59,676 bases of DNA, taken from Streptomyces regalis (GTDB taxonomy: Bacteria; Actinomycetota; Actinomycetes; Streptomycetales; Streptomycetaceae). The notes beneath the pieces are model-generated. The model saw only the letters and a program-made list of their open reading frames with translations. It was not told the DNA's origin and searched no databases. Below are positions 29,194 through 37,959 of the stretch, one piece after another; position 1 is the first letter of the stretch; the number at the start of each line of letters is the position of its first letter. Made by a program: the position numbers and the translations under genes. Where the stretch lies: positions 1 to 59,676 of the forward strand of contig NZ_LLZG01000417.1 in the NCBI RefSeq assembly GCF_001509475.1, read 5' to 3'.

Positions 29194-30182
29194 AGGGCGG
29201 CTCCTACGAGGTCGAGTCCGGCGGCGAGGAGGGTGCGCAGGTCGGCCAGGTCGGCGGCCGACGGGTCGGTGAGCGGGGCGCGTACGGGGCCGACCGGGCG
29301 GCCTCGCAGCCGGGCCGCCGCCTTCACCAGGGACACGGCGTATCCGGGCACCCGGTCGCGGAGTTCGACGAGCGGGACGTAGAAGTCGCGCAGCAGCTTG
29401 TCGACCGTGCCGTGGTCGCCGTTCTGGAGGGCGGTGAAGAAGGCGTTCGCGAGCTCGGGGGCGAAGGCGTGGACGGCGGAGGAGTAGGCGGGGACGCCGA
29501 CGGCGGCGTAGGCGCGGGCCTGGATCTCGGCGGTGGCGGCCCCGTTGAAGAAGAGGAAGCCCTCGGGGGCGGCGAGGGTGAGGCGCTGGAGACGGTCGAG
29601 GTCGCTGTGGCCGTCCTTGAGGCCGATGACGTTCCGAATGCCGGCGATGCGCTTCAACGACTCGGCGGTGAAGGCGACTTGACCGCGCTGGTAGGCGATG
29701 AGCGGGAGTCGGGTGCGGGCCGCGAGCTGCTCCAGCTGGGCGACGAGGCCGTCCTGCGGGGCGGCGACGAGGTAGTGCGGCAGGACGAGGAGGGCGTCGG
29801 CGCCTGCCTCCTCGGCGATGCGCGCGAACCGGGCCGCCTGCGCCCAGCCGTAGCCGACCCCGGCGACGACGGGCACGCGCCCGCCCGCTTCCTCGACTGC
29901 GACCGAGACGACGACGCGGTACTCGTCCTCGTCCAGCGAGAAGAACTCGCCGGTGCCGCAGGCCGGGAAGACGGCGCCGGGGCCGGTGGCGATCTGGGCG
30001 GCGACGTGGGCGCGGAAGCCGTCCGGGTCCAGCGAGCCGTCCTCGTGGAAGCTCGTGAGCGGGAACGACAGCACTCCTTGCGCCATGCCGTCCCTCAAGC
30101 GCCGGGTGGTGTCCGTGTCGATGCCGATGCTCGTGTCCGTGTCGAGGCTCGCCCTCGCCATATCCCCATCCCCCATCTTCAT
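29190..30182 (-). CDS. kdgD: 5-dehydro-4-deoxyglucarate dehydratase
   Basis: The 330-residue protein belongs to the DapA/NAL class I aldolase family. It has FPACGTGEFFSLDEDEY (substrate carboxylate loop), LIAYQRG (catalytic Tyr) and VIGLKDG (Schiff-base Lys). It converts 5-dehydro-4-deoxyglucarate to 2-oxoglutarate semialdehyde and CO2. The N-terminus is an odd Asp/Thr repeat (DTDTSIGIDTDTT) not usual in the family. Three in-frame ATG codons lie within the first eight, and the one at MARAS has the best upstream purine run. It is first in the kdgD-gudD operon and divergent from the IclR gene. Confidence 0.92.
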   Translation of the reverse strand: MKMGDGDMARASLDTDTSIGIDTDTTRRLRDGMAQGVLSFPLTSFHEDGSLDPDGFRAHVAAQIATGPGAVFPACGTGEFFSLDEDEYRVVVSVAVEEAGGRVPVVAGVGYGWAQAARFARIAEEAGADALLVLPHYLVAAPQDGLVAQLEQLAARTRLPLIAYQRGQVAFTAESLKRIAGIRNVIGLKDGHSDLDRLQRLTLAAPEGFLFFNGAATAEIQARAYAAVGVPAYSSAVHAFAPELANAFFTALQNGDHGTVDKLLRDFYVPLVELRDRVPGYAVSLVKAAARLRGRPVGPVRAPLTDPSAADLADLRTLLAAGLDLVGAAL

Positions 30183-30217
30183 CTTCCCATGTAGACGTCA
30201 TCCACGTATGAAAATGG

Positions 30218-30246
30218 AGATTAGATACGCGAACCGCGACCGTCAA
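30218..30246 (-). promoter_or_regulatory. promoter of the kdgD-gudD operon
   Basis: On the minus strand TTGACG (30246-30241) is followed after 17 bp by TAATCT (30223-30218), a good housekeeping-sigma match. The site lies 36 bp upstream of the kdgD start, in the divergent region shared with the IclR regulator, whose site should be nearby. Confidence 0.6.
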
Positions 30247-30298
30247 TGGCACGGTCGATCCCATTCGCTCCGATTGCCGCTCCGATTACCATCGCCCC

Positions 30299-31081
30299 AT
30301 GTCAGAGACAGGCGGCGTCCGCGAGGTGAAGTCCGCGGCGCGGACGGTCGAGTTGCTGGAACTCCTCGCCGCGCGCGGCGACCGCCCCGCACGCCTGCAG
30401 GAGCTGGCGGACGAGCTGGAGGTGCCGCGCAGCTCCATGTACGCGCTGCTGCAGACCCTGATCTCCCGCGGCTGGGTCCGCACCGACGTCACCGGCTCGC
30501 TCTACGGCATCGGCATCCACGCCCTGCTCACCGGCACCAGCTACCTCGACTCCGACCCGCGCGTGCGCGTCGTCCGCCCGTATCTGGACGAGGCGTCGGA
30601 GGCGCTGGGCGAGACGATCCACATGGGGCGGCTGGACGGCCGGGACGTGGCGTATCTGGCGACGCGCGAGTCGCACGAATACCTGCGGACGATCAGCCGG
30701 GTGGGCCGCCGCCTCCCGGCGCACGCGGGAGCCCTGGGCAAGGCGCTGCTCGCCGAACGCCCCGACGGCGACCTCCCCGAGGGCCCGTACGAGTCCCTCA
30801 CCGCCAACACCCACACCACCCGGGACGCACTCGCCGCCGACCTCACCGAGGTACGGGCGCGCGGCTACTCGGTCGACCGCGAGGAGGGCGTCCTCGGCAT
30901 CATCGGCTTCGGCTTCGCCCTGCGCTACGACTCCCCGGCCCAGGACGCGATCAGCTGCTCGGTGCCGGTGGCCCGGTTGTCGGCGGGGCATGAGGAGCGG
31001 ATCGTCGCGGTGATGCGGGAGATCAGGGTGAAGATCGAGGCGACGGTTCCCGGCGGGGGCGGGTCGGTGCACTGGCGGTAA
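30299..31081 (+). CDS. IclR-family transcriptional regulator
   Basis: The 260-residue protein has an N-terminal winged helix (residues about 10-70: VKSAARTVELLELLAARGD, LADELEVPRSSMYALLQTL). A C-terminal IclR effector domain follows, with RLPAHAGALGKALLA, VDREEGVLGIIGFGFALR and ISCSVPVARL. It is divergent from kdgD (116 bp between starts), and IclR regulators often control sugar-acid catabolism, so it is the likely glucarate-responsive regulator. The effector is inferred from context. Confidence 0.92.
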   Translation: MSETGGVREVKSAARTVELLELLAARGDRPARLQELADELEVPRSSMYALLQTLISRGWVRTDVTGSLYGIGIHALLTGTSYLDSDPRVRVVRPYLDEASEALGETIHMGRLDGRDVAYLATRESHEYLRTISRVGRRLPAHAGALGKALLAERPDGDLPEGPYESLTANTHTTRDALAADLTEVRARGYSVDREEGVLGIIGFGFALRYDSPAQDAISCSVPVARLSAGHEERIVAVMREIRVKIEATVPGGGGSVHWR

Positions 31082-31113
31082 CCCGGCACTTGGCGCTGCT
31101 GAGCACCTGCGAG

Positions 31114-31194
31114 GTTCCTGGGGAGGTGGATGCGGCCCACACCTCGCAGCGCTGCCCGCGCTGCGGGCACACCGAGAAGGCCAACCGGCCTGGA
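31114..31194 (+). pseudogene. remnant of an IS200/IS605-type TnpB zinc ribbon
   Basis: The plus-strand translation VDAAHTSQRCPRCGHTEKAN followed by RPG is the characteristic TnpB/OrfB zinc-ribbon segment (T-S-Q-x-C-x-x-C-G-H-x4-N-R). Only the first CxxC remains; the second CxxC, the last RuvC aspartate and all upstream domains are missing. The remnant ends abruptly at the 3' end of the deaminase gene. No flanking inverted repeats or intact transposase were found, so this is a fossil of an insertion. Confidence 0.7.
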
Positions 31195-32187
31195 CTACCC
31201 GAACTCGTACGCCTCCACCTCGGCCAGATACTGCCCCCGCAGCTCCTCGTCGTCCTCCAGGAAGGAGGCGAGGAACGAGTTGCGGGCGAGCTCCCGGAGC
31301 CGTTCGTCGGTCAGGCCGAGGGTCTGGCGTACGGCGTCGAAGTTGTCGCCGGCGTACCCGCCGAAGTAGGCCGGGTCGTCGGAGTTGACCGTGCACATCA
31401 GCCCGGCGTCGAGCATGGCGGGCAGGGGGTGCTCGGCGAGGACGTCGACGGTCCGCAGCCGTACGTTCGACAAGGGACACAGCGTCAGCGGCACCCGCTC
31501 CCGCACCAGCCGCTCGACCAGCGCCGGGTCCTCCATGCACCGCAGCCCGTGGTCGACGCGCTCGACGCCGAGGACGTCGAGGGCCTCGGTGATGTAGGCG
31601 GGCGGCCCCTCCTCGCCCGCGTGCGCGACGCGCCGCAGGCCGAGGGCGGCGGCGGCCTCGTACACCTCGCGGAACTTCACCGGCGGGTGGCCGACCTCGG
31701 CCGAGTCGAGGCCGACGCCGGTGATCCGGTCGAGATACGGCTCGGCGGCCCGCAGCGTCTCCATGGCCGACTCGGCGGAGTCGTCGCGCAGGAAGCACAT
31801 GATGAGCCGGGTGGAGACGCCGTGGTTCGCCTCGCTGCTCCCCAGCGCCCGCCACAGCCCCTCGACGACCGTCCCCAGCTCAAGCCCCCGCTTGGTGTGC
31901 GCCTGCGGGTCGAAGAAGATCTCCGCGTGCCGCACGCCCTGCGCGGCGGCGCGGGCGAGGTAGGCGTTCGCGAGGTCCTCGAAGTCCCGCTCGGTGCGCA
32001 GGACGGCCATGAGCTCGTAGTACAGGTTCAAGAAGGACTGGAGGTCCTCGAACTGATAGGCCTTGCGGAGCTCTTCGGTATCGGCGTACGGCAGCTCGAC
32101 ACGGTTGCGGTCGGCCAGTTCGAAGGCGAGCTCGGGTTCGAGGGTGCCTTCGATGTGGAGGTGCAGTTCTGCTTTCGGGACGGACAT
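31195..32187 (-). CDS. adenosine/adenine deaminase family protein
   Basis: The 330-residue amidohydrolase has the metal site ELHLHIEGTLEPELAFELA near the N-terminus, the catalytic HAGEEG near residue 190, CPLSNVRL and the terminal NSDDPAYFGG. Segments such as LQSFLNLYYELMAVLRTE and HAEIFFDPQAHTKRG are typical of the group that contains bacterial adenine deaminases. Adenine may therefore be the better substrate than adenosine, but this cannot be settled by reading. It acts in cytoplasmic purine salvage. The gene abuts the TnpB remnant at its 3' end. Confidence 0.88.
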   Translation of the reverse strand: MSVPKAELHLHIEGTLEPELAFELADRNRVELPYADTEELRKAYQFEDLQSFLNLYYELMAVLRTERDFEDLANAYLARAAAQGVRHAEIFFDPQAHTKRGLELGTVVEGLWRALGSSEANHGVSTRLIMCFLRDDSAESAMETLRAAEPYLDRITGVGLDSAEVGHPPVKFREVYEAAAALGLRRVAHAGEEGPPAYITEALDVLGVERVDHGLRCMEDPALVERLVRERVPLTLCPLSNVRLRTVDVLAEHPLPAMLDAGLMCTVNSDDPAYFGGYAGDNFDAVRQTLGLTDERLRELARNSFLASFLEDDEELRGQYLAEVEAYEFG

Positions 32188-32207
32188 CAAAGCATCGTAC
32201 GGCCGTC

Positions 32208-33113
32208 TTACCGCCGTTTCGGCAGCGGCACCCGCAGCAGGTCGTGTGCGACCGTCAACTCCCCGTCGAAGCCGGCGGCCCGTGCCTGCCGCTCGAACTC
32301 GTCCGGCTCGGTGTAGCGCTGGCTGAAGTGGGTGAGCACGAGATGCCGTACGCCGCAGTCGAGCGCGACACGAGCGGCCTGACCGGCGGTCAGATGGCCG
32401 TGCTCCACGGCGAGTTCGACGTCCTCGTCGAGGAAGGTGGACTCGATGACGAGCATGTCGCAGCCGTCGGCGAGGGTGTACACCCCGTCGCACAGCCGGG
32501 TGTCCATGACGAACGCGAACCGCTGTCCGCGCCGGACCTCGCTGACGTCCCTGAGGGAGACGCCACCGAGCACCCCTTCCCGCTGCAGGCGCCCGACGTC
32601 CGGCCCCTTGATGCCGTGCGTGGCGAGCCGTTCGGGCAGCATGCGGCGCCCGTCGGGCTCGACGAGGCGGTAGCCGTACGACTCGACGGGGTGCGACAGC
32701 CGGGCCGTCTCCAGCCGGTAGCCACCGGTTTCGGAGATGACGCCGTCGGCGCTGACCGGGGCCTGTGTGAGGTCGACGGTCTCGCGGTAGGCGGTGGCGT
32801 AGCGCAGCCGGTCGAAGAAGCGCTGACCGGAGCGCGGGTAATGGGCGGTGACGGGGTGCGGGACCTTGTCGAGGTTGATCCGCTGGATGACGCCGGCGAG
32901 GCCGAGCGAGTGGTCCCCGTGGAAGTGGGTGACGCAGATCCGGTTCAGGTCGTGCGCCGCGACTCCGGCACGCAGCATCTGCCGCTGTGTGCCCTCGCCG
33001 GGATCGAAGAGGATCCCCTCCCCGTCCCAGCGCAACAGATACCCGTTGTGGTTCCGGTGACGGGTCGGCACCTGGCTCGCTGTCCCGAGGACAACCAATT
33101 CACGTACGGACAC
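32208..33113 (-). CDS. rnz: ribonuclease Z
   Basis: The 301-residue protein is a beta-lactamase-fold tRNA 3'-endonuclease. It has the metal motif [13 protein letters not shown] near residue 60, [13 protein letters not shown], the DTRLCDGV segment and a C-terminal [10 protein letters not shown]. It removes 3' trailers from tRNA precursors. The N-terminus [20 protein letters not shown] is standard, and the length fits the short RNase Z form. It lies 20 bp upstream of the deaminase gene on the same strand and 22 bp downstream of the HIT gene, so the three may be co-transcribed. Confidence 0.94.
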   Translation of the reverse strand: MSVRELVVLGTASQVPTRHRNHNGYLLRWDGEGILFDPGEGTQRQMLRAGVAAHDLNRICVTHFHGDHSLGLAGVIQRINLDKVPHPVTAHYPRSGQRFFDRLRYATAYRETVDLTQAPVSADGVISETGGYRLETARLSHPVESYGYRLVEPDGRRMLPERLATHGIKGPDVGRLQREGVLGGVSLRDVSEVRRGQRFAFVMDTRLCDGVYTLADGCDMLVIESTFLDEDVELAVEHGHLTAGQAARVALDCGVRHLVLTHFSQRYTEPDEFERQARAAGFDGELTVAHDLLRVPLPKRR

Positions 33114-33135
33114 GGTGACTTCGGCTTACCTCGAC

Positions 33136-33489
33136 CTATCCGGGGGGCCACTGCATGCCGCGGCCGCCGAGGATGTGGGCGTGGGCGTGCCAGACGGTCT
33201 GGCCGGCGCCGGCGCCGGTGTTGAAGACGATGCGGTAGCTCTCCAGCTTGTCCTCGTCGGCGACGGCCTTGGCCTCGCGCAGGACGTCCGCGGCGAGGGT
33301 GGGTTCGGCGGTGGCGAGGGCGGCGGCGTCCCGGTAGTGGGCCTTCGGGATGACCAGGACGTGGGTGGGCGCCTGGGGGTTGATGTCCCGGAACGCGACG
33401 GTCGTGTCCGTCTCCCGCACGATCGTCGCCGGGACGTGGCCCTCGGCGATCTTGCAGAACAGACAGTCGGCCTGCGGCTCCCCAGCCAT
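33136..33489 (-). CDS. HIT-family nucleotide-binding hydrolase
   Basis: The 117-residue protein begins with DCLFCKIAEGHVPATIV, the Hint-type N-terminus. It ends with the histidine triad HAHAHILGGRGMQWPPG, in which alanines replace the usual valines but all three histidines stay. Hint proteins hydrolyse adenosine phosphoramidates. It is upstream of rnz on the same strand. Confidence 0.94.
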   Translation of the reverse strand: MAGEPQADCLFCKIAEGHVPATIVRETDTTVAFRDINPQAPTHVLVIPKAHYRDAAALATAEPTLAADVLREAKAVADEDKLESYRIVFNTGAGAGQTVWHAHAHILGGRGMQWPPG

Positions 33490-33559
33490 TTTCCCTCCGG
33501 GGGTTGGGCGGCGTGGTTTACGGGGGGCATCGTATCGTCGTCGGGTGCGGGTGATCGTG

Positions 33560-33616
33560 GGCTGGTCGCGCGCACGCGGCGGAGCCGCATATCGATACAG
33601 CCCCGCGCCCCTTAGG
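33560..33616. repeat. family B repeat, inverted copy
   Basis: GGCTGGTCGCGCGCACGCGG, CGGAGCCGCATATCGATACA and GCCCCGCGCCCCTTAGG are the reverse complement of the 13007-13088 block. The copy sits between the HIT gene start and the 3' end of the tricorn-type protease gene. Confidence 0.78.
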
Positions 33617-36600
33617 TGGGCAAGGTCGGCGGCGTTTTAGCCGGATGTTCCTCCAGCCCAGCCAACGCGATGCGGATCGCCTCGTCCAATTGTGCGTCCC
33701 GCCCTGCCACCCAGTCCTGCGGGCGTTGGAGTACTTCCACGTCCGGGTCGACGCCGTGGTTCTCCAGGTTCCAGCCGTAGCCCTCCAGCCAGATGGCGTA
33801 CTTCGGCTGGGTGATGAGGGTGCCGTCGACCAGCTGGTACCGGCTGTCGATCCCGATGACGCCGCCCCACGTCCGGGTCCCCACCACCGGTCCCAGGCCC
33901 AAGGCCTTGATCACCGCGTTGACGATGTCTCCGTCGGAGCCGGAGAACTCGTTCGCCACCGCCACCACGGGGCCGCGCGGTGCGTCCACCGGGTAGCTGT
34001 ACGGGCGCATTCCGCGCGGCACCTCCCAGCCGACGATCCGGCGTGCCAGCTTCTCCACGACCAGTTGTGAGGTGTGCCCGCCGCCGTTCTCCCGGATGTC
34101 CACGACGAGGCCCTCCCGGGCCACCTCGACGCGCAGGTCGCGGTGGATCTGGGCCCAGCCCGGTGCCTGCATGTCGGGTACGTGGAGGTAGCCGAGCCGG
34201 CCGCCGGACTTGTCGTGGACGTAGGCTCGCCGGTCCGCCACCCAGGCGTGGTACCGGAGTGGCTCTTCGTCGGCGATCGGGATGACGACCGCATGGCGTA
34301 CGTCCCCGCCTCCGGCCGGCGAGATCGTCAGCTCCACCGCCTTGCCCGCCGTACCGACGAGCAGGGGCCCGGGCCCCGTCACCGGGTCCACCGGCACCCC
34401 GGCCACCGCCACGATCGCGTCCCCGGCCCGCACCGCGACCCCGGGCGCGGCCAGCGGTGCCCGCGCCTCGGGGTCGGAGGTCTCGGACGGCAGGATGCGG
34501 TCGATACGCCAACTGCCGTCCGGGTGGCGGGAGATGTCGGCGCCGAGCAGGCCCTGGCGGGCCCCGCCGCCGTACCCGCCGCGCGGTGCGACGTACGCGT
34601 GCGAGGTGCCGAGCTCGCCCTGCACCTCCCACAGCAGGTCCATCAGGTCGTCGTGGGTCGCCACCCGGTCGACGAGCGGGCGGTAGCGGTCCAGCACCCC
34701 GGTCCAGTCCACGCCGTTCATGTCCGGCCGCCAGAAGTGGTCCCGCATGATGCGGCCGGTCTCCTCGAACATCTGCCGCCACTCCGCCGACGGGTCGACC
34801 CGCTGCCGTACGCGTGTCAGGTCCACGGTGATGTTCGAGTCGCTGTCGTCGTCGCCGGAGGCCCGCCGGTCGCTGGGGACGACCTTGAGCCGGCCGTCGG
34901 CCCACAGCAGCAGCCGCTTGCCGTCGCCGCTGACCTCGAAGTGGTCGGCGTCGTCGGCGAGATGCTCCACGCGCCGCTGGAGAAGGTCGTAGCGCTCCAT
35001 CTCGGTCTTGGGCTCGGGGTCGTCGGGCGTCGCCCGGGAGGCGCCGAGCGCGCCCCGCACGGGATGCCGTAGCCACAGCACGCCGTCCTTCGCGGCCCGC
35101 AGGTTGGTGTAGCGGGCGGCCTCGACCGGGAACGGCACGATCCGGTCGGCGAGCCCCTCGAGGTCGATGCGTGTGGTCGGGGTGCCCTCGCTGTCGGGCG
35201 TCTCGTCCTTGTCGGGCGCGTCGAAGGGGCGGCCGTGCCGCTGCGGGCCGAAGGGGGACGGGGTCGTGGCCGCCAGGGTGATCAGGTGAGGGCGGGAGCC
35301 GACCACGAAGGCGAGGTCGAAGACGTGCTCGTCGTAGACGGGGTCGAAGGCCCGGGTCGACAGGAAGACCAGGTGCTTGCCGTCCTGTGTGAACGCCGGC
35401 GCGTAGTCCTGGAAGCGCAGCGGGGTCGCCTCCGAGACCGACAGGTCGGTGGTGTTGGCGAGCTTGAGCTGGCTCAGCGGGCGCGGGCCGGGGTGCGACC
35501 AGGCGAGCCAGGCCGAGTCGGGCGAGAAGACCAGCCCGGACACGTCCCCGTCCTCGCTGCGGTCGACCTCGCGCACCTCGCCGGTCTCCCGCTCGACGAG
35601 CAGCAGGCGTCCGTCGTGCGCGGCGACCGCCGCCCGGCTCCCGTCGGGCGCCATGGCGAGCTCCAGGACGCGGCCCAGCTGCCCGGCGCCGAGCCTGCGC
35701 GGTGTGGCACCCGGGGCGAGCCCGGTCGCCGGTGCGAACTCCAGGGCGTCGTCGCCCTCCGCGTCCGTCACCCACACCACCCACTCCTCGCCCTCCGCCC
35801 GGAAGGTGCGCGGCAGCCGGGCCCGCATGCCGGGCTCGGCGGCGAGCGCACGGGCGGGACCGGAGCGGTGGGTGACCCAGTGCACGGCGCCCCGGACGGC
35901 GACCGCGCTGCCGCGCGCGGTGTGGTCGGGCGCCGCCTCCCCGAACGAGCGGGCGGCGTTCAGCGGGTACGGCTGCCGGTCGGTGCGCTGCCCGCCGAGC
36001 CGGATGTCGAGCGGGCGCGGCTCGGACCCGTCGAGGTCGTCCAGGAGCCACAGTTGCCCGGCACAGGCGTAGACGACACGGGTGCCGTCGCTCGCGGCGT
36101 GCCGGGCGTAGAAGCTGTCGACCGGCGTGTGGCGGCGCAGATCGGCCCCGTCGGCGAGGGACGAGTACACCGCCCCCACCCCCTCGTGGTCGGAGAGGAA
36201 CGCAACCCTCTCCCCCACCCACACGGGGTACTCGATGTTCCCGTCCAGTTCCTCATGCAGCCGTACGAAGTCCCCGTCGCCCGCACGGTCGATCCACAAC
36301 TTGCCCGCCGTACCGCCCCGGTAGCGCTTCCACCGCGCCGCCTCCAGCCCCATCGGCGCGGACGCGAGCACGAGCTGTGGCCCGTACACGACATCGGCGA
36401 CGGGGCCGTACGGCAGCGTGGTGGCCGGTCCGCCGTCGAGCGGGACCGTGTGGGCCCAGGTGCGGCGGCTGCCCGCCTGGCCCTGGGCGCTGATCGCGAG
36501 GACCTCGCCGTCGGGGGTCCAGCCGCGTACCCGGGTCTGCCGACTGCCCCAGTGGGTGAGGCGTTTCGAGGCGCCGCCGTCGACCGGCGCGATGTGCACC

Positions 36601-36821
36601 TCGGGGGCGCCGTCGCGGGTGGACGTCCAGGCGACGGTCGTGCCGTCGGGCGAGATGCGCGGCAGGGTGACCGGCACGTTGTCGGCGCTGACCCGCCAGG
36701 CGCGACCGCCGTCGAGAGGAGCGAGCCATACATCGTCCTCGGCGGTGAAGGAGACCAGGTCGCCGTGCAGATGCGGATACCGGAGATACGAAGACGATCC
36801 GGACGTCGCGGACTGAGTCAC
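33612..36821 (-). CDS. tricorn-type protease (S41 family)
   Basis: The 1069-residue protein has the tricorn architecture. Two beta-propeller regions occupy about residues 10-640 (HLHGDLVSFTAEDDVWLAPL, then WD-like ISPDGTTVAWTSTRDGAPEV blades). A helical bundle with MRDHFWRPDMNGVDW follows, then a PDZ domain (about 765-850) and an S41 serine-protease domain. The nucleophile Ser is in ANEFSGSDGDIVNAV near residue 960, and the His probably lies in GTSHAYVAP near residue 745. It degrades peptides downstream of the proteasome in the cytoplasm. No signal peptide is present. Confidence 0.94.
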   Translation of the reverse strand: MTQSATSGSSSYLRYPHLHGDLVSFTAEDDVWLAPLDGGRAWRVSADNVPVTLPRISPDGTTVAWTSTRDGAPEVHIAPVDGGASKRLTHWGSRQTRVRGWTPDGEVLAISAQGQAGSRRTWAHTVPLDGGPATTLPYGPVADVVYGPQLVLASAPMGLEAARWKRYRGGTAGKLWIDRAGDGDFVRLHEELDGNIEYPVWVGERVAFLSDHEGVGAVYSSLADGADLRRHTPVDSFYARHAASDGTRVVYACAGQLWLLDDLDGSEPRPLDIRLGGQRTDRQPYPLNAARSFGEAAPDHTARGSAVAVRGAVHWVTHRSGPARALAAEPGMRARLPRTFRAEGEEWVVWVTDAEGDDALEFAPATGLAPGATPRRLGAGQLGRVLELAMAPDGSRAAVAAHDGRLLLVERETGEVREVDRSEDGDVSGLVFSPDSAWLAWSHPGPRPLSQLKLANTTDLSVSEATPLRFQDYAPAFTQDGKHLVFLSTRAFDPVYDEHVFDLAFVVGSRPHLITLAATTPSPFGPQRHGRPFDAPDKDETPDSEGTPTTRIDLEGLADRIVPFPVEAARYTNLRAAKDGVLWLRHPVRGALGASRATPDDPEPKTEMERYDLLQRRVEHLADDADHFEVSGDGKRLLLWADGRLKVVPSDRRASGDDDSDSNITVDLTRVRQRVDPSAEWRQMFEETGRIMRDHFWRPDMNGVDWTGVLDRYRPLVDRVATHDDLMDLLWEVQGELGTSHAYVAPRGGYGGGARQGLLGADISRHPDGSWRIDRILPSETSDPEARAPLAAPGVAVRAGDAIVAVAGVPVDPVTGPGPLLVGTAGKAVELTISPAGGGDVRHAVVIPIADEEPLRYHAWVADRRAYVHDKSGGRLGYLHVPDMQAPGWAQIHRDLRVEVAREGLVVDIRENGGGHTSQLVVEKLARRIVGWEVPRGMRPYSYPVDAPRGPVVAVANEFSGSDGDIVNAVIKALGLGPVVGTRTWGGVIGIDSRYQLVDGTLITQPKYAIWLEGYGWNLENHGVDPDVEVLQRPQDWVAGRDAQLDEAIRIALAGLEEHPAKTPPTLPT

Positions 36822-36895
36822 CCGATCACCATAAGCAGGGGCGGCGTCCGGGGACAGGCCTTTGGATCACTTGCCCGACTCCCGCCGCGGCGCGG

Positions 36896-37456
36896 TCACT
36901 TGCCCTCCGGCCAGCAGTTCGGGTGCTCCTTGCAGTAGACGGTCTTGGTGACGGTGACCGTGACGGTGGGCCCCGGCTGCTGCCCGCCGCCCGGATTGAC
37001 GGGCGAGGGCGTGGCATCGCAGTTGCCCAGCCCGTTCACGTGGAACCACTCCTTGCCGCCGACCTTGGCGACGAGGTCACCGCGCACGCAGGAGCCGCTG
37101 ACGGCCCGGGTGATCCTGCCGGTGACGGTGATGTCCTTGCCGTCCTTGGTCTCGCCCTCGCAGTCGACCTTGACCACGGTGTTCTCCCTCGCCGTCGGCG
37201 CGGCGGAACCGCCCTTGCCGCCCTCGTACGAGCCGGTGCAGTTGAGCCACTGCACGTCGGCCTTCTGCCGCTCCAGCTCCGCGGTCACCGTCTGGTCGGT
37301 CGTGAACGCCACGGTCGCACTGCTCAGCCCGCCCGGATCACAGGCGACCATCCCGCCGACGGCAACCACGGCGAGACCCGCCACACCCGCCACCCGTGCC
37401 ACACGCGTGCGCTCCGTACGACCGGCGCGACCCCAAACCCTCCTGAACGCCCCCAT
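36896..37456 (-). CDS. putative lipoprotein of unknown function
   Basis: The 186-residue product starts MGAFRRVWGRAGRTERTRVA. It has a hydrophobic segment ending in GMVACDPGG, a lipobox-like site for lipid attachment at Cys about 39. The mature part contains four further Cys residues in the order NCTG, DCEG, SCVRGD and NCDA, suggesting disulfides. A Pro/Gly-rich linker and a Thr/Val repeat (TVTVTVTKTVYCKEHPNCW) close the protein. No domain was recognised. The ATG at 37456 is preferred over the GTG at 37531 because the signal sequence follows it. Confidence 0.68.
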   Translation of the reverse strand: MGAFRRVWGRAGRTERTRVARVAGVAGLAVVAVGGMVACDPGGLSSATVAFTTDQTVTAELERQKADVQWLNCTGSYEGGKGGSAAPTARENTVVKVDCEGETKDGKDITVTGRITRAVSGSCVRGDLVAKVGGKEWFHVNGLGNCDATPSPVNPGGGQQPGPTVTVTVTKTVYCKEHPNCWPEGK

Positions 37457-37546
37457 GGAGGGCAGCCTGCCACTGTCCCCGCCGACGCGGTAGGGCACAT
37501 ACGGCCACTCCCTGCTCGCGCACGGCACCATCGAGTACTGCTGTCC

Positions 37547-37939
37547 TCAGCCGCGCAGCAGCAGCCACTCCTGCAGCTCCACCAGGTTCCCCTCCGGGTC
37601 CTTGAGGTGGGCGACGCGCATGCGGTCGGTCATCGGGGCGGGGCCGTGCAGGAGGGTCGCGCCGCGTGCGGAGATCCGCTCGCAGCAGGCGTCCAGGTCG
37701 TCCACCCGCAGCACCACCAGGGAGCGGTGCCCGTTGGCGGTGTCACCCAGTTCGCCCAGGACCTCGGCCATCATCGCCCGGTCCTGAAGGGCGATGCCCG
37801 CCGAGCCGACGGCGGGGCTGAACTTCTCGTACGGCCCGTTCGTCGCGCCCGACTGCGGCTTGAGGCCGAGGACGTCGGCGTAGAACCGGTAGCAGGCGGC
37901 GAAGTCGCTGACCAGCAGCCGTACTTGGGCGAGTTCCAA
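37547..37939 (-). CDS. single-domain VOC-family protein (TTG start)
   Basis: The 130-residue protein contains one glyoxalase-like module (LELAQVRLLVSDFAACYRFY, DVLGL, then HLKDPEGNLVELQEWL). No ATG or GTG is usefully placed. A TTG at 37939 follows GGAGGGA at eight bases, so TTG is the probable start. It lies 20 bp downstream of rsmE on the same strand. The ligand is not evident. Confidence 0.78.
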   Translation of the reverse strand: MELAQVRLLVSDFAACYRFYADVLGLKPQSGATNGPYEKFSPAVGSAGIALQDRAMMAEVLGELGDTANGHRSLVVLRVDDLDACCERISARGATLLHGPAPMTDRMRVAHLKDPEGNLVELQEWLLLRG

Positions 37940-37959
37940 GGCGGACGTCCCTCCGGGTG

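Noticed and set aside
30190..30212. Palindrome CATG...ACGT...TATG in the kdgD/IclR intergenic region as IclR operator
   Set aside because: Only the outermost three bases pair. The rest is not symmetric, so no operator is claimed.
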